Notes: generated from the letters alone by a model not told the origin. Counted from the stretch's first letter, positions 35,612 to 47,875 are shown. The stretch is 64,000 nt of DNA from Epiperipatus broadwayi (GCA_028023455.1 JAQFVV010000031.1:7338593-7402592); one strand, 5' to 3'. Numbers and translations: made by a program.

Positions 35612-36235
35612 ATGGGTTCTGAACAAAGTAATCAAAGTAGATCGCTTCATCTGATCACTCCTTCATTAGATTTCTGAATTTATTACATATATATCATATA
35701 AGCATTTGCTGGCCTATCAGAGACTCACCTAAATTTTAGCCTAAACAAGTCCAACAACAGCTATTGAGGCAAGGCTCACCTCAAATTAAACCCAAACTTC
35801 TCCGCAGAGTATAGTTGTACTTAAGAAGGGGATTAATCATATTTTCACATGCAAATCAGATTCAAATTTGATGCATTTGCAAGATATCCTCACTTTTATG
35901 CACATTCTATATGAGGCTTTATACATTCCAAATTTGCATAATTCTCATGTGTTGGATCTTGTTTGGACCATAAACAAATTGGACAAATGTTTCTTCGGTA
36001 TCAGAAGCATACTAAGCTTTGTTCAGAAACAGTCTCTTTTGAACAGAATGTCTTGTCCATGCATATAAGAGAGATTGATTTTGCTATTGCCACTCTACTG
36101 AGAAATAAAAAAGGTTTGCAAAATATGCTGAACAATCAGAGTAATTTGGCAGATACAGTATGCAAAATGGATTACTTGAACAATCTTCTCCCATCTGAGT
36201 AACAACAGGAACCATTCTGCACTTGAACTTAAAGC
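35612..36235 (+). pseudogene. BORCS5: BORCS5 pseudogene, probably processed
   Basis: BORCS5 is the N-myristoylated subunit of the BORC complex, which recruits ARL8 and kinesin to lysosomes. The relic starts MGSEQSNQS (35612), like the conserved myristoylation start MGSEQS. It then has SPQSIVVLKKG (~35810), a segment DSNLMHLQDILTFMHILYEA (~35860) parallel to the [20 protein letters not shown] part of vertebrate BORCS5, LDHKQIGQMFLRYQKH (35960 on, parallel to LDSQQVLQLCLRYQDH), FEQN..SMHIREIDFAI, and LNNLLPSE followed by a stop and a QQEPF tail. At least two frameshifts, internal stops and a ~19-codon internal deletion rule out a working copy. Lack of introns suggests retroposition; no poly(A) or target duplication was made out. 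Matches are from my knowledge of the family. Confidence 0.75.
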
Positions 36236-36428
36236 AAGACTTTACATATGTGAGCTATATGTTTATAATGCTAGGAGTTCATCTACAAAATTGTTTCACT
36301 AAAGAAATTTTCCTTGTTGGAAAAATATCCCAAAGAAAAATTAATTCAACATTGTAAAATTTACTTATTGAAGATCTAAAAAGTACATAAAAATATTAAT
36401 TACTTTAAAAAATATATTGTTTATCTGC

Positions 36429-36595
36429 ACTGCACCTAGATCCAAGTCCCCTCACTGATGAAAGCCACAAGCTTGAAAGTAGTCTGGGGATATTAGATGA
36501 GTAGGTACAGATTTTATGCATAAGTCTTCTGGCATCCATTGATTACTCTGGCTTGCACAGAGTAGCACTACTGTATGGAGAGTTTTGCCTGTTTT
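36429..36595 (+). mobile_element. Hammerhead-bearing repeat, second copy of the 19.4-kb family
   Basis: Shares with 19.42-19.59 kb the ribozyme, GATATTAGATGAGTAGGTA, GGCATCCATTGATTACTCTGG and the right end TATGGAGAGTTTTGCCTG. The left inverted terminus seen at 19383 is missing here. Confidence 0.6.
36450..36489 (+). ncRNA. Minimal hammerhead ribozyme (intact core bases)
   Basis: Stem I CCTCA/TGGGG (one G-T pair), core CTGATGA 36455-36461, stem II AAGC-CACAA-GCTT perfect, GAAA 36475-36478, then GTAG and cleavage triplet GTC (C at 36484). A15.1-U16.1 would be the only stem III pair within one molecule. The related 19.4-kb copy implies an original ACTAGT palindrome. Confidence 0.65.
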
Positions 36596-36599
36596 AGCA

Positions 36600-36850
36600 G
36601 TTTGAGCAAGTGTAAATAATGATGATTATGTGATAATCACAAAGACTATATTTAGTAAATTATATAATTTTAGAGATAGAGAACAAACCAAAGAAAAAGA
36701 AAATCATAATCAAACATTTATTAAGTTTAGTACTTCAGAGAATAAGGGTTAAAATTTACTATTGAATAGGTGTCAATCTGCAAAAGTTGGTCATAAAATG
36801 CTTGCCATAAATATATTTTTTCATAATGAAAATTTATATGAGTACAAAGC
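36600..36850. other. Non-coding spacer
   Basis: Nothing recognised. Confidence 0.4.
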
Positions 36851-36854
36851 AGAC

Positions 36855-37012
36855 TATTTATATAAATCAATATTATGAGATATTATTTTATATAGCACTA
36901 AGTTTTTATACTGTAATAGTAATATTAGTGATTAAGCCAATGCTCATGCACTTTAAAGATAAATTATAAATGAATACTCTCACTTTTCCAGACAGAAGAT
37001 ATAGTTTTTAGT
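36855..37012. repeat. Partial copy of the 39.3-39.95-kb palindromic element
   Basis: Contains AGATATTATTTTATATAGC, ACTGTAATAGTAATATTAG, GTGATTAAGCCAATG and AATGAATACTCTCACTTTT, all shared (direct or inverted) with the large palindrome. It ends near GAAGATATAGTTTTTAG. Confidence 0.75.
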
Positions 37013-37294
37013 CCACTAGAGGGAGCCAGGGACTCCAGTTTACTCTGTTACTGCCTCCCCATATTAGTTACATAAATTATATTTTAGAGAATTTTTCTTT
37101 CTCTAAAAAGTTTCCTTTTGACCAGAGTAACCTTTTAGGTTCCTTTGTACACAAGAATTATGGCACCATCAGACAACAAGTAAGCATGATTTATATTTTT
37201 CTTTAGAGCACTGTTAAAAATAACTGACAGCCATGTAAATTTCTAAAGATTTCTGTTGAAAGACTTAATTTTCAGGGAATATTTTTGATTCAGG

Positions 37295-39045
37295 GCAGCT
37301 TTGCTGACTGGGTGAGAGTGTCTGATTGTTGGGAGGACCCTGAGGACCTGAATCCGAGATTTTATATGGGAAAGAGCTGGGGAAAAGGTACTCTGGGGAT
37401 CGTTACCACAATTTGATAGCTCATTTATTTGTTAGCAAAAATAACATTATTCATTTTGACTTTAATGCACGCTTTTTAAACCTGAGATTTTACTTTTAAA
37501 GAAAGAATTTTTCCACAATAGTAAATTGTTTCTCATTGTGCCTGACCATTTATTTCAGGTGTTGCTTTATCTTTTATCCATACATTTGAAGATGGATCAC
37601 TGACTATGTCTCTTAAAACGTTTTTACCAGATTTTGATGGCTCATTCATTTGTTAAAAATCACAACGTTATTCAATGCAGTTTTGTGCTTTGCATTTTAC
37701 ACCTAAGATATGACGTGTGAAAAAAGATTTTTTTTCTATTATAGTGGATTCTTTTAGACTGTATGTGAACATTTGATTTCAAGTGTTGCTTGATTATTTA
37801 ATCTTACATTCTATATTAAACGTTTTTTTTCTATCTTGAATGCTGAATTGTACAAATCGATAATTTTAATATTTGACTATATGGATTAGTGCTTCTGGTT
37901 TTCATAGGTTATCATGGTGCTGAAACATAATGGACACTATTCAATATGCAATTTTAATGAATACCTTACTCTATGTACATCTTTGATTCTCTATAAATCT
38001 AGAATTATATTGTGGTGTAACACATAATGCAAGCATCTGGTTACTACATATATATTAAAGTTCTTGATTTTGGAAAGTAATAATGAATTTTTTTATGCAA
38101 GGCATTGGAAATCCTGGAGATTTGCACTGTGATTTTAAATTTAGCAATTATTATGACATTGGATTGTTAACAGTTGTACCTCCTCATATGGATTGTGCTT
38201 CAAGTTATATCATTTGATTTTTACCAATAGTTAAGGACCTCATGGATTAAGGCTTCTAGTTTTTTATAAGTTGTCTGGAAGCTGAAACATGCTTGACAAA
38301 ATTCTACCTCCCAAAGAGTCCAACTGTGATTTGAACATTGGATTGGGGCTACCCAGTCACTCATCTTTGCAGTCTTGAGGACTGAGTCTGTTGTTTGGAG
38401 ATCTCCCAGGGCTTGCTTCCTGGTCTTGGAGGGGGGCTGGGATGTGGATGTATTGGCTTCTATTATGGGCTTCAGATGAGAGAGTCTGGAACTTGGGAAG
38501 ATTCCTGAGGCCTGAACTCTGGTTCTTACAGGGGGCTGGGATGTGAGTGCTATGGGGATTAGTATGGGTTTCATCTTTCTCATCTATGGGGCAGTGGAGA
38601 TGGTGTGATGCATTGTGGTTTTAATCTCTTTGTTCTCTATGTGATTCATAGGTTAGTTATTTGACTATGTGATAATCTGTAGATGGCATATGATGTAAGC
38701 ATGTGAGATTTACATTTTTGATTAGTGTTGCAGCATTTCTTGTCTTGGCTGTGATTATGAGAGAATTTCATGCTTGGGTGGCTCAGGCCAGAGAGTTCTA
38801 CTATGGTTTAAACTCCAAATCAGGGCTGCTGGTGTCACTTATCTCTGCCATCTGGATGGCAGAGTCTGGTGCTTGGAAGGTCTCACAAGCCTGGGTTTTG
38901 GAAGGGATCTGATTGTTGTGGGGATTAGTAAGGGCATTGGATGAGATAGTCTGAGCTTTGGAAATACCCCAAGGCCTGGTTCCTAGTCATTAGAAGGGGG
39001 CTGGGACATGGGTTCTGTGGAGATTAGTATGGGTTTTCACTTTCT
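37295..39045. repeat. Degenerate G-rich tandem-type repeats
   Basis: A ~100-bp unit (GAGAGTCTGG..TTGGGAAG..CCTGAGGCCTG..GGGGGCTGGGATGTG..ATGGGGATTAG) occurs around 37310-37400, 38380-38460, 38470-38575, 38850-38935 and 38940-39045, much less AT-rich than its flanks. Between them a ~210-bp unit (TTTGATAGCTCATT.. and TTTGATGGCTCATTC..) repeats at 37415-37590 and 37635-37800. A 120-codon minus-strand frame (38583-38221) with repeated SQPP..TR.QA.G segments simply reflects the repeats. Confidence 0.65.
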
Positions 39046-39296
39046 CATCTTCTGGATAGTAGGGATGATGTGATTCTTGGTAGCTGTGATCTATCTAGTT
39101 GCCATTAAGATCAGGGGTAACTTAGTAAACTATGAGAGAAGCTATGAATGGCAAAATATATGCATATACAATTCAAGGTTTTTCTATTCACTCGATAAAT
39201 CAAGTTCTGCATTGTAAATCATAGTTTGAATCTTGCATATCACTACATGTAAATTCAAAGATTAATATTACGTTAATAAATCATATTTTGAGAAAA

Positions 39297-39930
39297 AGAT
39301 ATAGTTTTTTAGAAAAGATGGAATGAATCTACCCATTTTTTTGACCCAAACATTTATGTATGGACAAACCTTAAGTGTATGGAAATGGGTGTGAATATGC
39401 TAAGCAATCACTTTAAATTACATTTATTATGCTTGAACGAATGATGCTTGCAAAATCTTTACAATTTACTATACATCATTTTTATTTGAAATTAAACATA
39501 TATAATGAGATATTATTTTATATAGCACTATGTTTTTATACTGTAATAGTGATATTAGTGATTAAGCCATATTTAAAGCGCATGTGCATTGGCTTAATCA
39601 CTATTACAGTATAAAACATAGTGCTATATAAAATAATATTTCATTATATATGTTTAATTTCAACTAAAAAATGATATATTGTAAATTGTAAAGATTTTGC
39701 AAGCATCATTCGTTCAAGCATAATAAATGTAATTTACAGTGATTGCTTAACATCTTCACACTCTCATTTCCATACACTTAACATTTGTCCATACATAAAT
39801 GTTTGGGTCAAAAGGATGGGTGGACTCATTCCATCTTTTCTAAAAAAACTATATCTTGTGTCTGAAAAAGTGAGAGTATTCATTTATAATTTATCTTTAA
39901 AGCACATGTGCATTGGCTTAATCATTAATA
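39297..39930. mobile_element. Large palindromic (foldback/MITE) element
   Basis: Arms 39297-39569 and 39589-39857 are near-perfect reverse complements (e.g. GAACGAATGATGCTTGCAAA on the left, its complement on the right) around a ~20-bp centre. A further ~75 bp past the right arm is shared with the 36.86-37.01-kb copy. No coding capacity. A transcript would fold into a ~270-bp double-stranded stem. Confidence 0.85.
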
Positions 39931-39959
39931 TCACTATTATAAATCAATCTTGAAATATA

Positions 39960-42025
39960 TAACAAAGAAATTGATTGATTCAGTTATTCAGAAATATTGA
40001 TTAACCAATATATTGAAAGATTTAATAATAAATTATTTATTCATGTTATAAAAACAATTTTTGGTTTATATTTCTAAAATTTGAAAACTACATAGCAGGT
40101 TTTATCATCTTCTTACACATTTTAAGATACATTGGAAATGTACTATCCCTAATCCAAAATTATTATTTATTTCATGGATATATTAATAACTGAAAATAAA
40201 ATTTCAAGTAGCCTATAGTACACCTTGCAGATTGCCTTGCTATATATTAGAATAACAAAATAATCTACAAAAATTATATTGTCACATTCTTTGTATATGT
40301 GTGATAGAGTAAAAGAAATACTGAAATATAAACACTCATTTTATAGAAACCTGAAAAGGATTTTAGCATTCTTTGAAAACAAATAAAATGATGATATGTG
40401 TATAAAGAACAACTGGAAATGCAAAAATAATGAATCTCTTATTATAAAAAAATATAATCTTGTGCTAATTTAAAATTAGAGTATTTCTACTTAAATGTCT
40501 CTGGTTAAAATACTTCATCATTATATTGTTATTCATGGGTATTTATTGATTTTGAGAAAGTTGTGCAGCAAGAACAATCAATTTTACCTATAACATATTG
40601 AATTATTTTTAAATATCTTTAATTTTTTTTGAAATCAGAGAAAAATTGCACAATGAAATTAATGTTATATGCATATAGTTTGTATTAAAACTAAAATATT
40701 TTAGCATATATAATTCAATCTTAATATAAATTTTAAACTTTACTAAAATATTGAAAAAAAGTACATAGAGTAATAACTTATTTTAAAGAAATAAAAAATT
40801 ATGTTCTTATATATTATCTAAACATATGTACTTTCCCTCCTTGACTATTACTTTAAATTCTTCTTAACTCATGATATTTTTAAAAATATTAATATATTTT
40901 TCCTCCATGATTATAACTTTAAATTTATCTTAAATCATAATTGTTTTATTAATGTAGTTTATATTTTTAAATATAAATATGAAGAAAAATAAATTTGAAG
41001 CATCAAAAATTTTTAGAATCTTTTCAGCTTTATAAATAAACTGTGGACAAGTACCATTATTTTAGCAAGTTAAGTTCTTGAATTTGACTTTTGCACTATA
41101 AAACTTTTTCATTACATGATTACTCCTAGCATCTAATTACCAAAATAAAACCTATGAAATAGATTCTTTACTTATATATTGGAACAATTTACTGTAAAAC
41201 TGCAGCACAAGTATCAACATAGAGACCATTCAGATATTTTCTAGAATCATTTCAATACTGGCAAAAAGTTGGCATATATACATAAACATAAGTGTTCTTG
41301 GAATTGACATTTTAAATGTTACCCTTTTACTTGTTCAAAATACATATTGGCTGAGTGAATTAAAGTTCTAAACTTTTGATTGGTATTGTAGAATCAGCAG
41401 TAAAAATATATATTCATCTTTTAATATAATATTCATTTTAGTTTTGTTTGTAAAAAGCAAATTAAGAATTTGTCAGATTAAGAAAGTGAACTAAAGTCTT
41501 TTCAAAAATAAATTTGTATTTATAATTATAAAAATATTCTATAGCAGAAGACCTAAAAAGAAAGTTTGTAACCTATTAGAAAATGCTACATAGGTCATTG
41601 ATTTTTTTTTCAATTTAGTTCATATAAAAGTAAAGAATTTATTAAAATCTTAACTATTCTTCTAAAATAATTATATCTTCAGCATATTTTATCAAAATAA
41701 TTTATAATATGTAAAGAAATACTAAAAAAATACTCTAAAACATTCATTTTCATTTTGAAAACCAAACAAAGAATTTGGAGCTGTCAAAATTATTGACAAA
41801 TGCTCCCTTTTGTTCAAAATGAGAAACAAACAATCAGCACCTTGGAAAGTCTGCCTGCTCCCATTGTTAAAACTTTAAATTTATATATTATTGATTTTTT
41901 TACTTGTAAAATAATTCTAGAGAGGGTGGCATTTTATGGTACATTTTAAGCTTCAAAATGACCATAAACTTAGTTAATGCAGTGGAAGCTTTAAAACTGA
42001 AAATTTTATGTGTGATCACTTATTA
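39960..42025. other. AT-rich non-coding stretch
   Basis: No frames, repeats or motifs that I can support in about 2 kb. Confidence 0.5.
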
Positions 42026-42029
42026 TATT

Positions 42030-42330
42030 AACAATATATATATATATTCCTGAATTGAATATGAAACGTAATCAATTTAATAGACAACTATATATTTAAA
42101 TCATATATTTATTTCCATCTAATTGACTTTCATTCAAAATTTAACCTTGTCAAGATGTTACATTAATTCAAAAATGTCACATGATTTACATATCATCCCT
42201 GCACACTTTCACCAACCTCAACCCTAAAAAATGTTTTTATACTTTCCAATTTTTATTTAATGTCCATTTTTCTCCCATCTTTTTTGAACCTTGTTCTAAA
42301 TTCATGCATTTCTTTTTATTATCTTGTATA
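42030..42330. repeat. Repeat flanking PLE 'C', copy 1
   Basis: AACCTTGTCAAGATGTTACA and the following ~190 bp recur in the same orientation at 45660-45860; the first part (ATATGAAACGTAATCAATTT) recurs at 44647-44672. These look like remnants of the PLE terminal repeats. Confidence 0.75.
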
Positions 42331-42334
42331 TACA

Positions 42335-44640
42335 TTGTCTCATACACTTTCCTTTCTTTATAATTTGTACAATATTTGATCAGCTCAATATTTTCTTCAC
42401 CTTTGATTTTGACTTAATATCTCTCCTATTTATTGTTATCATACTCATTAGCTCTTTTTATCTTACTTTATCCCTTACACATAATTTTATAAACAATTTC
42501 TATCTTGTCACTCCTATAATTTTTTTTTTCATTTTAGCCTTACATTTTTAATGATTTACCATTTTTTATCCTATATCTATATTCTCATTCATTTTTTCCT
42601 CTATTGTTCAGAATTTTATATACCTACTTTGAATATGGAATAGAAATTAATTTTTATTCTTTCATTTTTATTACTAACTTTTTATATCCTCTTTTATCTC
42701 TCAATATATTTCTAAGAATCCTACCATTACATGCATATTTAATGTATTACTTCTGTATCTGCAACTTTTGCTATATTGCCTTCTTTTTATTCAATGTATG
42801 CCTATTATTTTTCTATTATACTTCTTTCAGCACATCAGTTTTTGACACAAAAGTTGATAAGATCTTGAATGTACTATTCCCCTGACATTTTTATTCTTTG
42901 TATAATTTTTGTCTTAATCTTTCCATCCTCATCCTTGTTCAATTATAAATCTAAATATTGTACTCCCTCTTCATTATTTTCCATTGTAAATTTAATATTA
43001 AACATATTTTTATTTAGTTCATTAAATGCTTTCATTGTGCTTCTATTTTCTATTATTATTACATCATCTACATATCTATAAAATTTTATAATTTCCCCAT
43101 TCTAAATATATTTATTAATCATTACCTGTTCAATCCAATATACTATATTTGATGTTATAATCCTACTTATCGGACATCCCATTATCCATCTTTTCATCAT
43201 ATTACAATATTCATTGTTATATCTTATGTACAATGTTTCACTAATTATTATTTAAATCTCTTCTATTATTTGTATCCATTCCTTTGAAAATTTCTCCTGA
43301 TTTTTTATCTTTCTTACAATAATTTCAATACTTTCTTTCCTAGACACACTTTGATACATCTGCCCTTTATCAAAAGATGCTATATTACTATTACTCCTTA
43401 ATTTCACCATGTTTAATGTTTCTACTACTTCTTTAGAATTTTTTATGCAGTACTTCCCATATCTCAAATTATCTGCAAGTTTTTTTATATATTTCTTTTA
43501 ATATATATCCATTAAAATCTATCATTAATCTTACAGGCATATTTTCTTTATAAGTTTTTATTTTTCCAAGCATTATAGGATGCTCTAATGTTGTTGAATA
43601 TAAACTATATTCATTATCATTAATCAATTTAGTCTTTTCCATTCTTTATAATAGTTTTATATATTTACACTTAATTAGATTCTATTATATTTTCACAAAA
43701 TCTTGTTCACTAAGTCCTTTCTAATTATATCTTCATAACGTTATTTATTTAAAATAACAAATCTAGATTTTTTATATTTAATAGTAATAATTAAATTTTC
43801 CTTTTAAACTTTCTCTATAATGTTCTTTATTGCTTGTTTATCTTTCCACTTATTCTTATTTATAAATTTATTCTTCCTATTAATTTTTGACTGTATATTA
43901 TTTTTTTCTTCTTTCTTAATATTTGCTGCTTTAATACTAACCAGTTTCCTTATCAATGTTCATATCCCTAAATGGTATATATTTTGATTCTTTGTACATC
44001 AGCCTCATCTGGTTATTTGAAAATTTACTTCTTGATATATTTACCAATTTATTATTCTTACTATAATTTCTATGATATTCATTTTTATTATTTTTCATTC
44101 CATATATCTTTTTATCTTTATACTTTATCCAATTCCATTCTTATCATACATTACTATTTTTATTCTTGTCTTATTTTTTTTATAAATTTTTATTAAGTTA
44201 TTCACTTCCAACTACTTTTTGTAATAAACCATTTCAATATTGCTGTTTATATTTTACACATTATTTTTTTATTTGAAGTAATTTTTACTGCAAATTTTAA
44301 TTCTGCACAATCTAAGAATGCATGATCTAGGCATAAGCCTCTCTATTTTAGATTTATTTAAAAATATTAAATGCCACTTTATTTCTTCGATTATTACTCC
44401 ACAACTCTTTAAACAAATTAAGTTATTTTATCCACTGATTTATATAAAAAATTCCACTTATTTTTAGTAATCTTAATTGTGACAATCATACCTTTACTTC
44501 TCTTCTTATAATGTATTACCAGATATTTCAAACATGTTCTGATCTTCATAATAATTTTCATAATATTTCTTTATAAAGATTTTATTTGATGGTTATTTCT
44601 TTTAAACCATTATGTTGTATTTCTTATATACTTTCTTCTC
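42335..44640 (-). pseudogene. Penelope-like retroelement 'C', minus-strand copy, decayed
   Basis: Reading leftward: fingers segment EHPIMLGKIKTYKENMPVR then LMIDFNGY (43577-43504), motif A as NIASFDKGQMYQSVSRKESI (within 43467-43252), motif B as IMGCPISRIITSNIVYWIEQ (~43190-43120), and motif C FYRYVDDVIII with YVDD at 43074-43063. Then NIKFTMENNEEGVQYLDL (~43010-42950). The corresponding plus-strand copy at 46.6 kb reads MGLPVSAIIYN and YFRYVDDMLIVG. The YVDD Asp pair is intact but stops occur throughout, and the nuclease portion toward 42.3 kb is unreadable. Confidence 0.75.
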
Positions 44641-44670
44641 AGTTGGATATGAAACATAATCAATTTAATA

Positions 44671-44674
<4 letters not shown>

Positions 44675-44732
<58 letters not shown>

Positions 44733-44735
44733 CTT
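44675..44735. repeat. (AT)n array
   Basis: Interrupted once by GT. It lies at the end of the minus-strand PLE 'C' region. Confidence 0.95.
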
Positions 44736-44739
44736 AAAT

Positions 44740-45370
44740 CAATAATTTAATGTGCCCCCAACTATGACTGGGCAACCAGCAAACAAATATACAATAAAAC
44801 TGGACAGAATAGCAGCACATATATATTTAGCAATAATAATTTAGTAAAAATAATTAGTATACTGATTTTTAACATAGATATAACGTTTGTATTTGAATGA
44901 GCTTAATTCACAGGTTAATTACTGAATAGCAAATAATGTTTATAAAGTTAAGGATAATCTATTATTCACTCTATCTTCACTAACTTTTATAGTCTTCATA
45001 ACACAATCCTCGGATGTGCATCTTGAGGCATTTTAAAATAATAATAAGACCAAGATGGTCTGTTAAAAGCACTAGTCAACTTAGTGATCTTCAGAACCCA
45101 AGATTCTGGAAATGAAGTTATCTAATGATATTCTTCACTGCTCTTCAACTCATGAATACTGTGACATTAGCAACAACCACAGAAAAAGCCAACAGTTCTT
45201 TTTCTTTAGCTTTTTACATCCATCTCTTCTTTTGTTTCTCTTATGTTTTCTGAAGTAAATTTTTGGCTTTAATTAATTAATTTGCTTAATTAATTGCTTA
45301 ATTAATACATTATTTAGAGTTTGGTATCATACAACAACATTCCTTTTGGCTTTTTATATATACAATTAAT
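44740..45370. other. Non-coding stretch
   Basis: No supported feature; TTAATTAA-rich around 45270-45310. Confidence 0.45.
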
Positions 45371-45545
45371 TACTCTTTCATTAATTTATTTCCATATAAG
45401 GTAATTTATAAGATCTGTAATATTAATTAATCTTAAGAATTTATTTCCATATCTGTAAGGTTTTAGATCTATACAATTAATAGTGTCTTAGAAATTCATT
45501 TCCATATAAGGTAATTTATATGATCTATTCCATTAATTAATAGAT
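45371..45545. repeat. Three imperfect short tandem repeats
   Basis: TTTATTTCCATATAAGG-type units with GATCT and ATTAATTAAT motifs recur about every 60-80 bp. Confidence 0.6.
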
Positions 45546-45659
45546 ACATGTGCCTATGTTTATTTAAACTACATTTAATTGAAACATTTTGTTCAATGAT
45601 TTATTTATCAGCATTTGTAAGGTTAAAATATGATTTAATACTTTGCATTTATTTCCATC

Positions 45660-45860
45660 TTCAAAATTGAACCTTGTCAAGATGTTACATTAATTCAAAC
45701 ATGTCTCATGGTTTTCATATCATCTTATCACACCCTTTTTAACTAAAAAAATGTTTTTGTAGTTTCCAATTATTATTTAATGCCCATTTTCCTCCCAACT
45801 GTATTGAACCTTATACTAAATCATACATTTCTCTTTATTTTCTTGTATATACAATTTTTT
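45660..45860. repeat. Repeat flanking PLE 'C', copy 2
   Basis: Direct copy of 42130-42330, ending where the plus-strand PLE reading frame begins, so it is either the shared terminal repeat or the remains of an older copy into which the plus-strand copy inserted. Confidence 0.75.
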
Positions 45861-45879
45861 TTAAAAAATAATAAAAAAA

Positions 45880-47642
45880 AAATTAGCTCATGTATTAAAG
45901 AAGATAAAGGTGGAAGATTATGTTTGATGTTTAAAAGTTTATATAGAAAAAAGGTTCATCAGCAAATTCAAAAATTTAAATTTAAATTGATAAATGCTTA
46001 TTCTATTGATACAGTGAGATTGAAATTTATTAATACTATACTGAAGCCATATTTAAAGAAAGTGTGTGATAGGAAGTTATATCTATCTCTTTATCAATCA
46101 GCTGCAATTATGCCAAGAATTTTTGGAAATTTAAAAGTCCATAAAGAAGGATTATCTATTAGACAGATCTTGGATTTTAAAGGATGTATGTATTATCATG
46201 CAGCAGTTTTTGTTGGAAAGTTTTTGCAAGATGAATTGGGTTTTGGTTATTATACAATTGGATCTTCATTTGATTTAGTTAAAAAGATTGATAATATTGT
46301 TTTGGATAAGGATGATAAATTATTTACATTGGATGTTACATACATTGGATGTTACAGAGTTATATGGTTCAATAAAAAAAGAGTGTAGGGGGGGGGGAGA
46401 AAAAAAAAAATGAATATGAAGTATATGATTTGTATAAAATGTTTTGAAGGTTGTTAGTGGGGGTGTTGAGGTTAATATTACTGATCAAGTTTTATATGAA
46501 AAAGACGTGTGCACGTTTTATCGTATTTTTGTGAATGATTTGTTATTATTTATTGATCAGAATTTTATAGCTACATTTGAAGATCGGTTGTATATGATGG
46601 ATGAAGATTGACCTATGGGTTTGCCTGTTTCAGCAATTATATATAATTATGTGTTGTCATATTATGAAGGGATGATTTTAAAAGAAAATTTTATGATCGG
46701 TGTTAAAAGTTATTTTAGGTATGTGGATGACATGCTTATTGTAGGATCAAATATGATAGTGCAAAAACTGTTTATTAAATTAAATGATATTGCTGGGCTA
46801 ACGTGGACTATTATTTCTAAAGATAATGAGAAGAGTATAATATATCTTGATTTGATTTTATGGAGAGAAAATAACAAAATTAATAATAAAATGGTGTTGA
46901 AACCATTATCAATTAGAGGAATTGTTTTTCCAAATTCAAATGTTCCACTTACCTATAAATTGGCTGGTTTTAGAACATTTATTTTTAGAAATGATGTTTT
47001 GTGTAAGTTTCAGAGTGATAAAATGATTAATAATGAAAGATATGTGAATGATTTATTGGATGTGGTATATAGTAGAAAAAATATTTTGTGTGTACTATAT
47101 ATGTTTAGAAATAGATGAAGAAGAGATAATATGGAAAAGAAAAGGTGGATAGCATTTTCTTATGAAAGGATGTTTGTAATAAGATTACATCATTGGTATC
47201 AGCTGATTTTAAAGTTGCATTTAAAGTGGGTGCAAATACTTGAAAATTGGTTATTAATGGTAAAGATTCTATTGATAAAGGCAACAAATGTAACATTATA
47301 TATAAAGTGGTATGTCACTGTGGATATAGTTACATCGGAGAGACTAAATGTGCACTGAAAAATAAGATTAGGGAGCATGAATTATTATATAATAAGTTGC
47401 GTTGTTCTGCAGATAGGTTTAAATCTGTTTTTGCAGAACATGCAGTGATTTTTAATGGAGAATTCTGCTTTGATAAAGTTTTTATTTTGCATATGGAAAA
47501 TGATTTGAAAAAAAAAATTAAGGAGTCATATTTTTTAAATAGTATGGATAATGTATTGAATAAACAGTGTAATTTTGTTAATATTCACATTTTATGGAAA
47601 GTAGGTAATTCACATGGGAGAGTTACTGGTGCGAGAGTTTAA
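45880..47642 (+). pseudogene. Penelope-like retroelement 'C', plus-strand copy, RT to GIY-YIG
   Basis: The best-preserved PLE of this lineage. The N-terminal part (45780-46388) has PRIFGNLKVHKEGLSIRQIL, the fingers, and a motif A region SFDLVKKIDN..LFTLDVT that breaks at a G9-A10 homopolymer (46387-46410). The second part (46615-47118) has motif B PMGLPVSAIIYN and motif C YFRYVDDMLIVG with YVDD at 46720-46731, then the linker FIFRNDVLCKFQSDK. The third (47247-47642) is the nuclease: NIIYKVVCHCGYSYIGETK, then KIREHELLYNKLR and KKKIKESYFLN. The catalytic Asp pair and the Tyr-Tyr-Gly nuclease residues are intact; three frame breaks remain. Some breaks could be sequence errors at homopolymers. 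Confidence 0.85.
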
Positions 47643-47775
47643 TAATATTTAAATATTAACATACTGCTACTTAAGATGGTGGAATATGTCAAAGCTGGCT
47701 ATAGCAAAAAATATTAATCTTCAATTTTGTATAGGTATTTTTTGAAAATTTTTGTAGTTTTATTCTAGTGAATTG

Positions 47776-47875
<100 letters not shown>

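Noticed and set aside
37158-37182. ATG-initiated short exon (MAPSDN) with donor-like AAgtaagc
   Set aside because: Joining to either nearby acceptor gives an immediate stop; no promoter support.
37295-37388. Exon-like open segment reading GSFADWVRVSDCWEDPEDLN with splice-like ends
   Set aside because: The same sequence recurs in degenerate form at 38.47-38.57 and 38.94-39.04 kb with stops, so it is a unit of the G-rich repeat, not a gene exon.
38221-38583. 120-codon minus-strand frame with repeated SQPP segments
   Set aside because: Explained by the underlying tandem DNA repeats; adjacent units do not preserve the frame.
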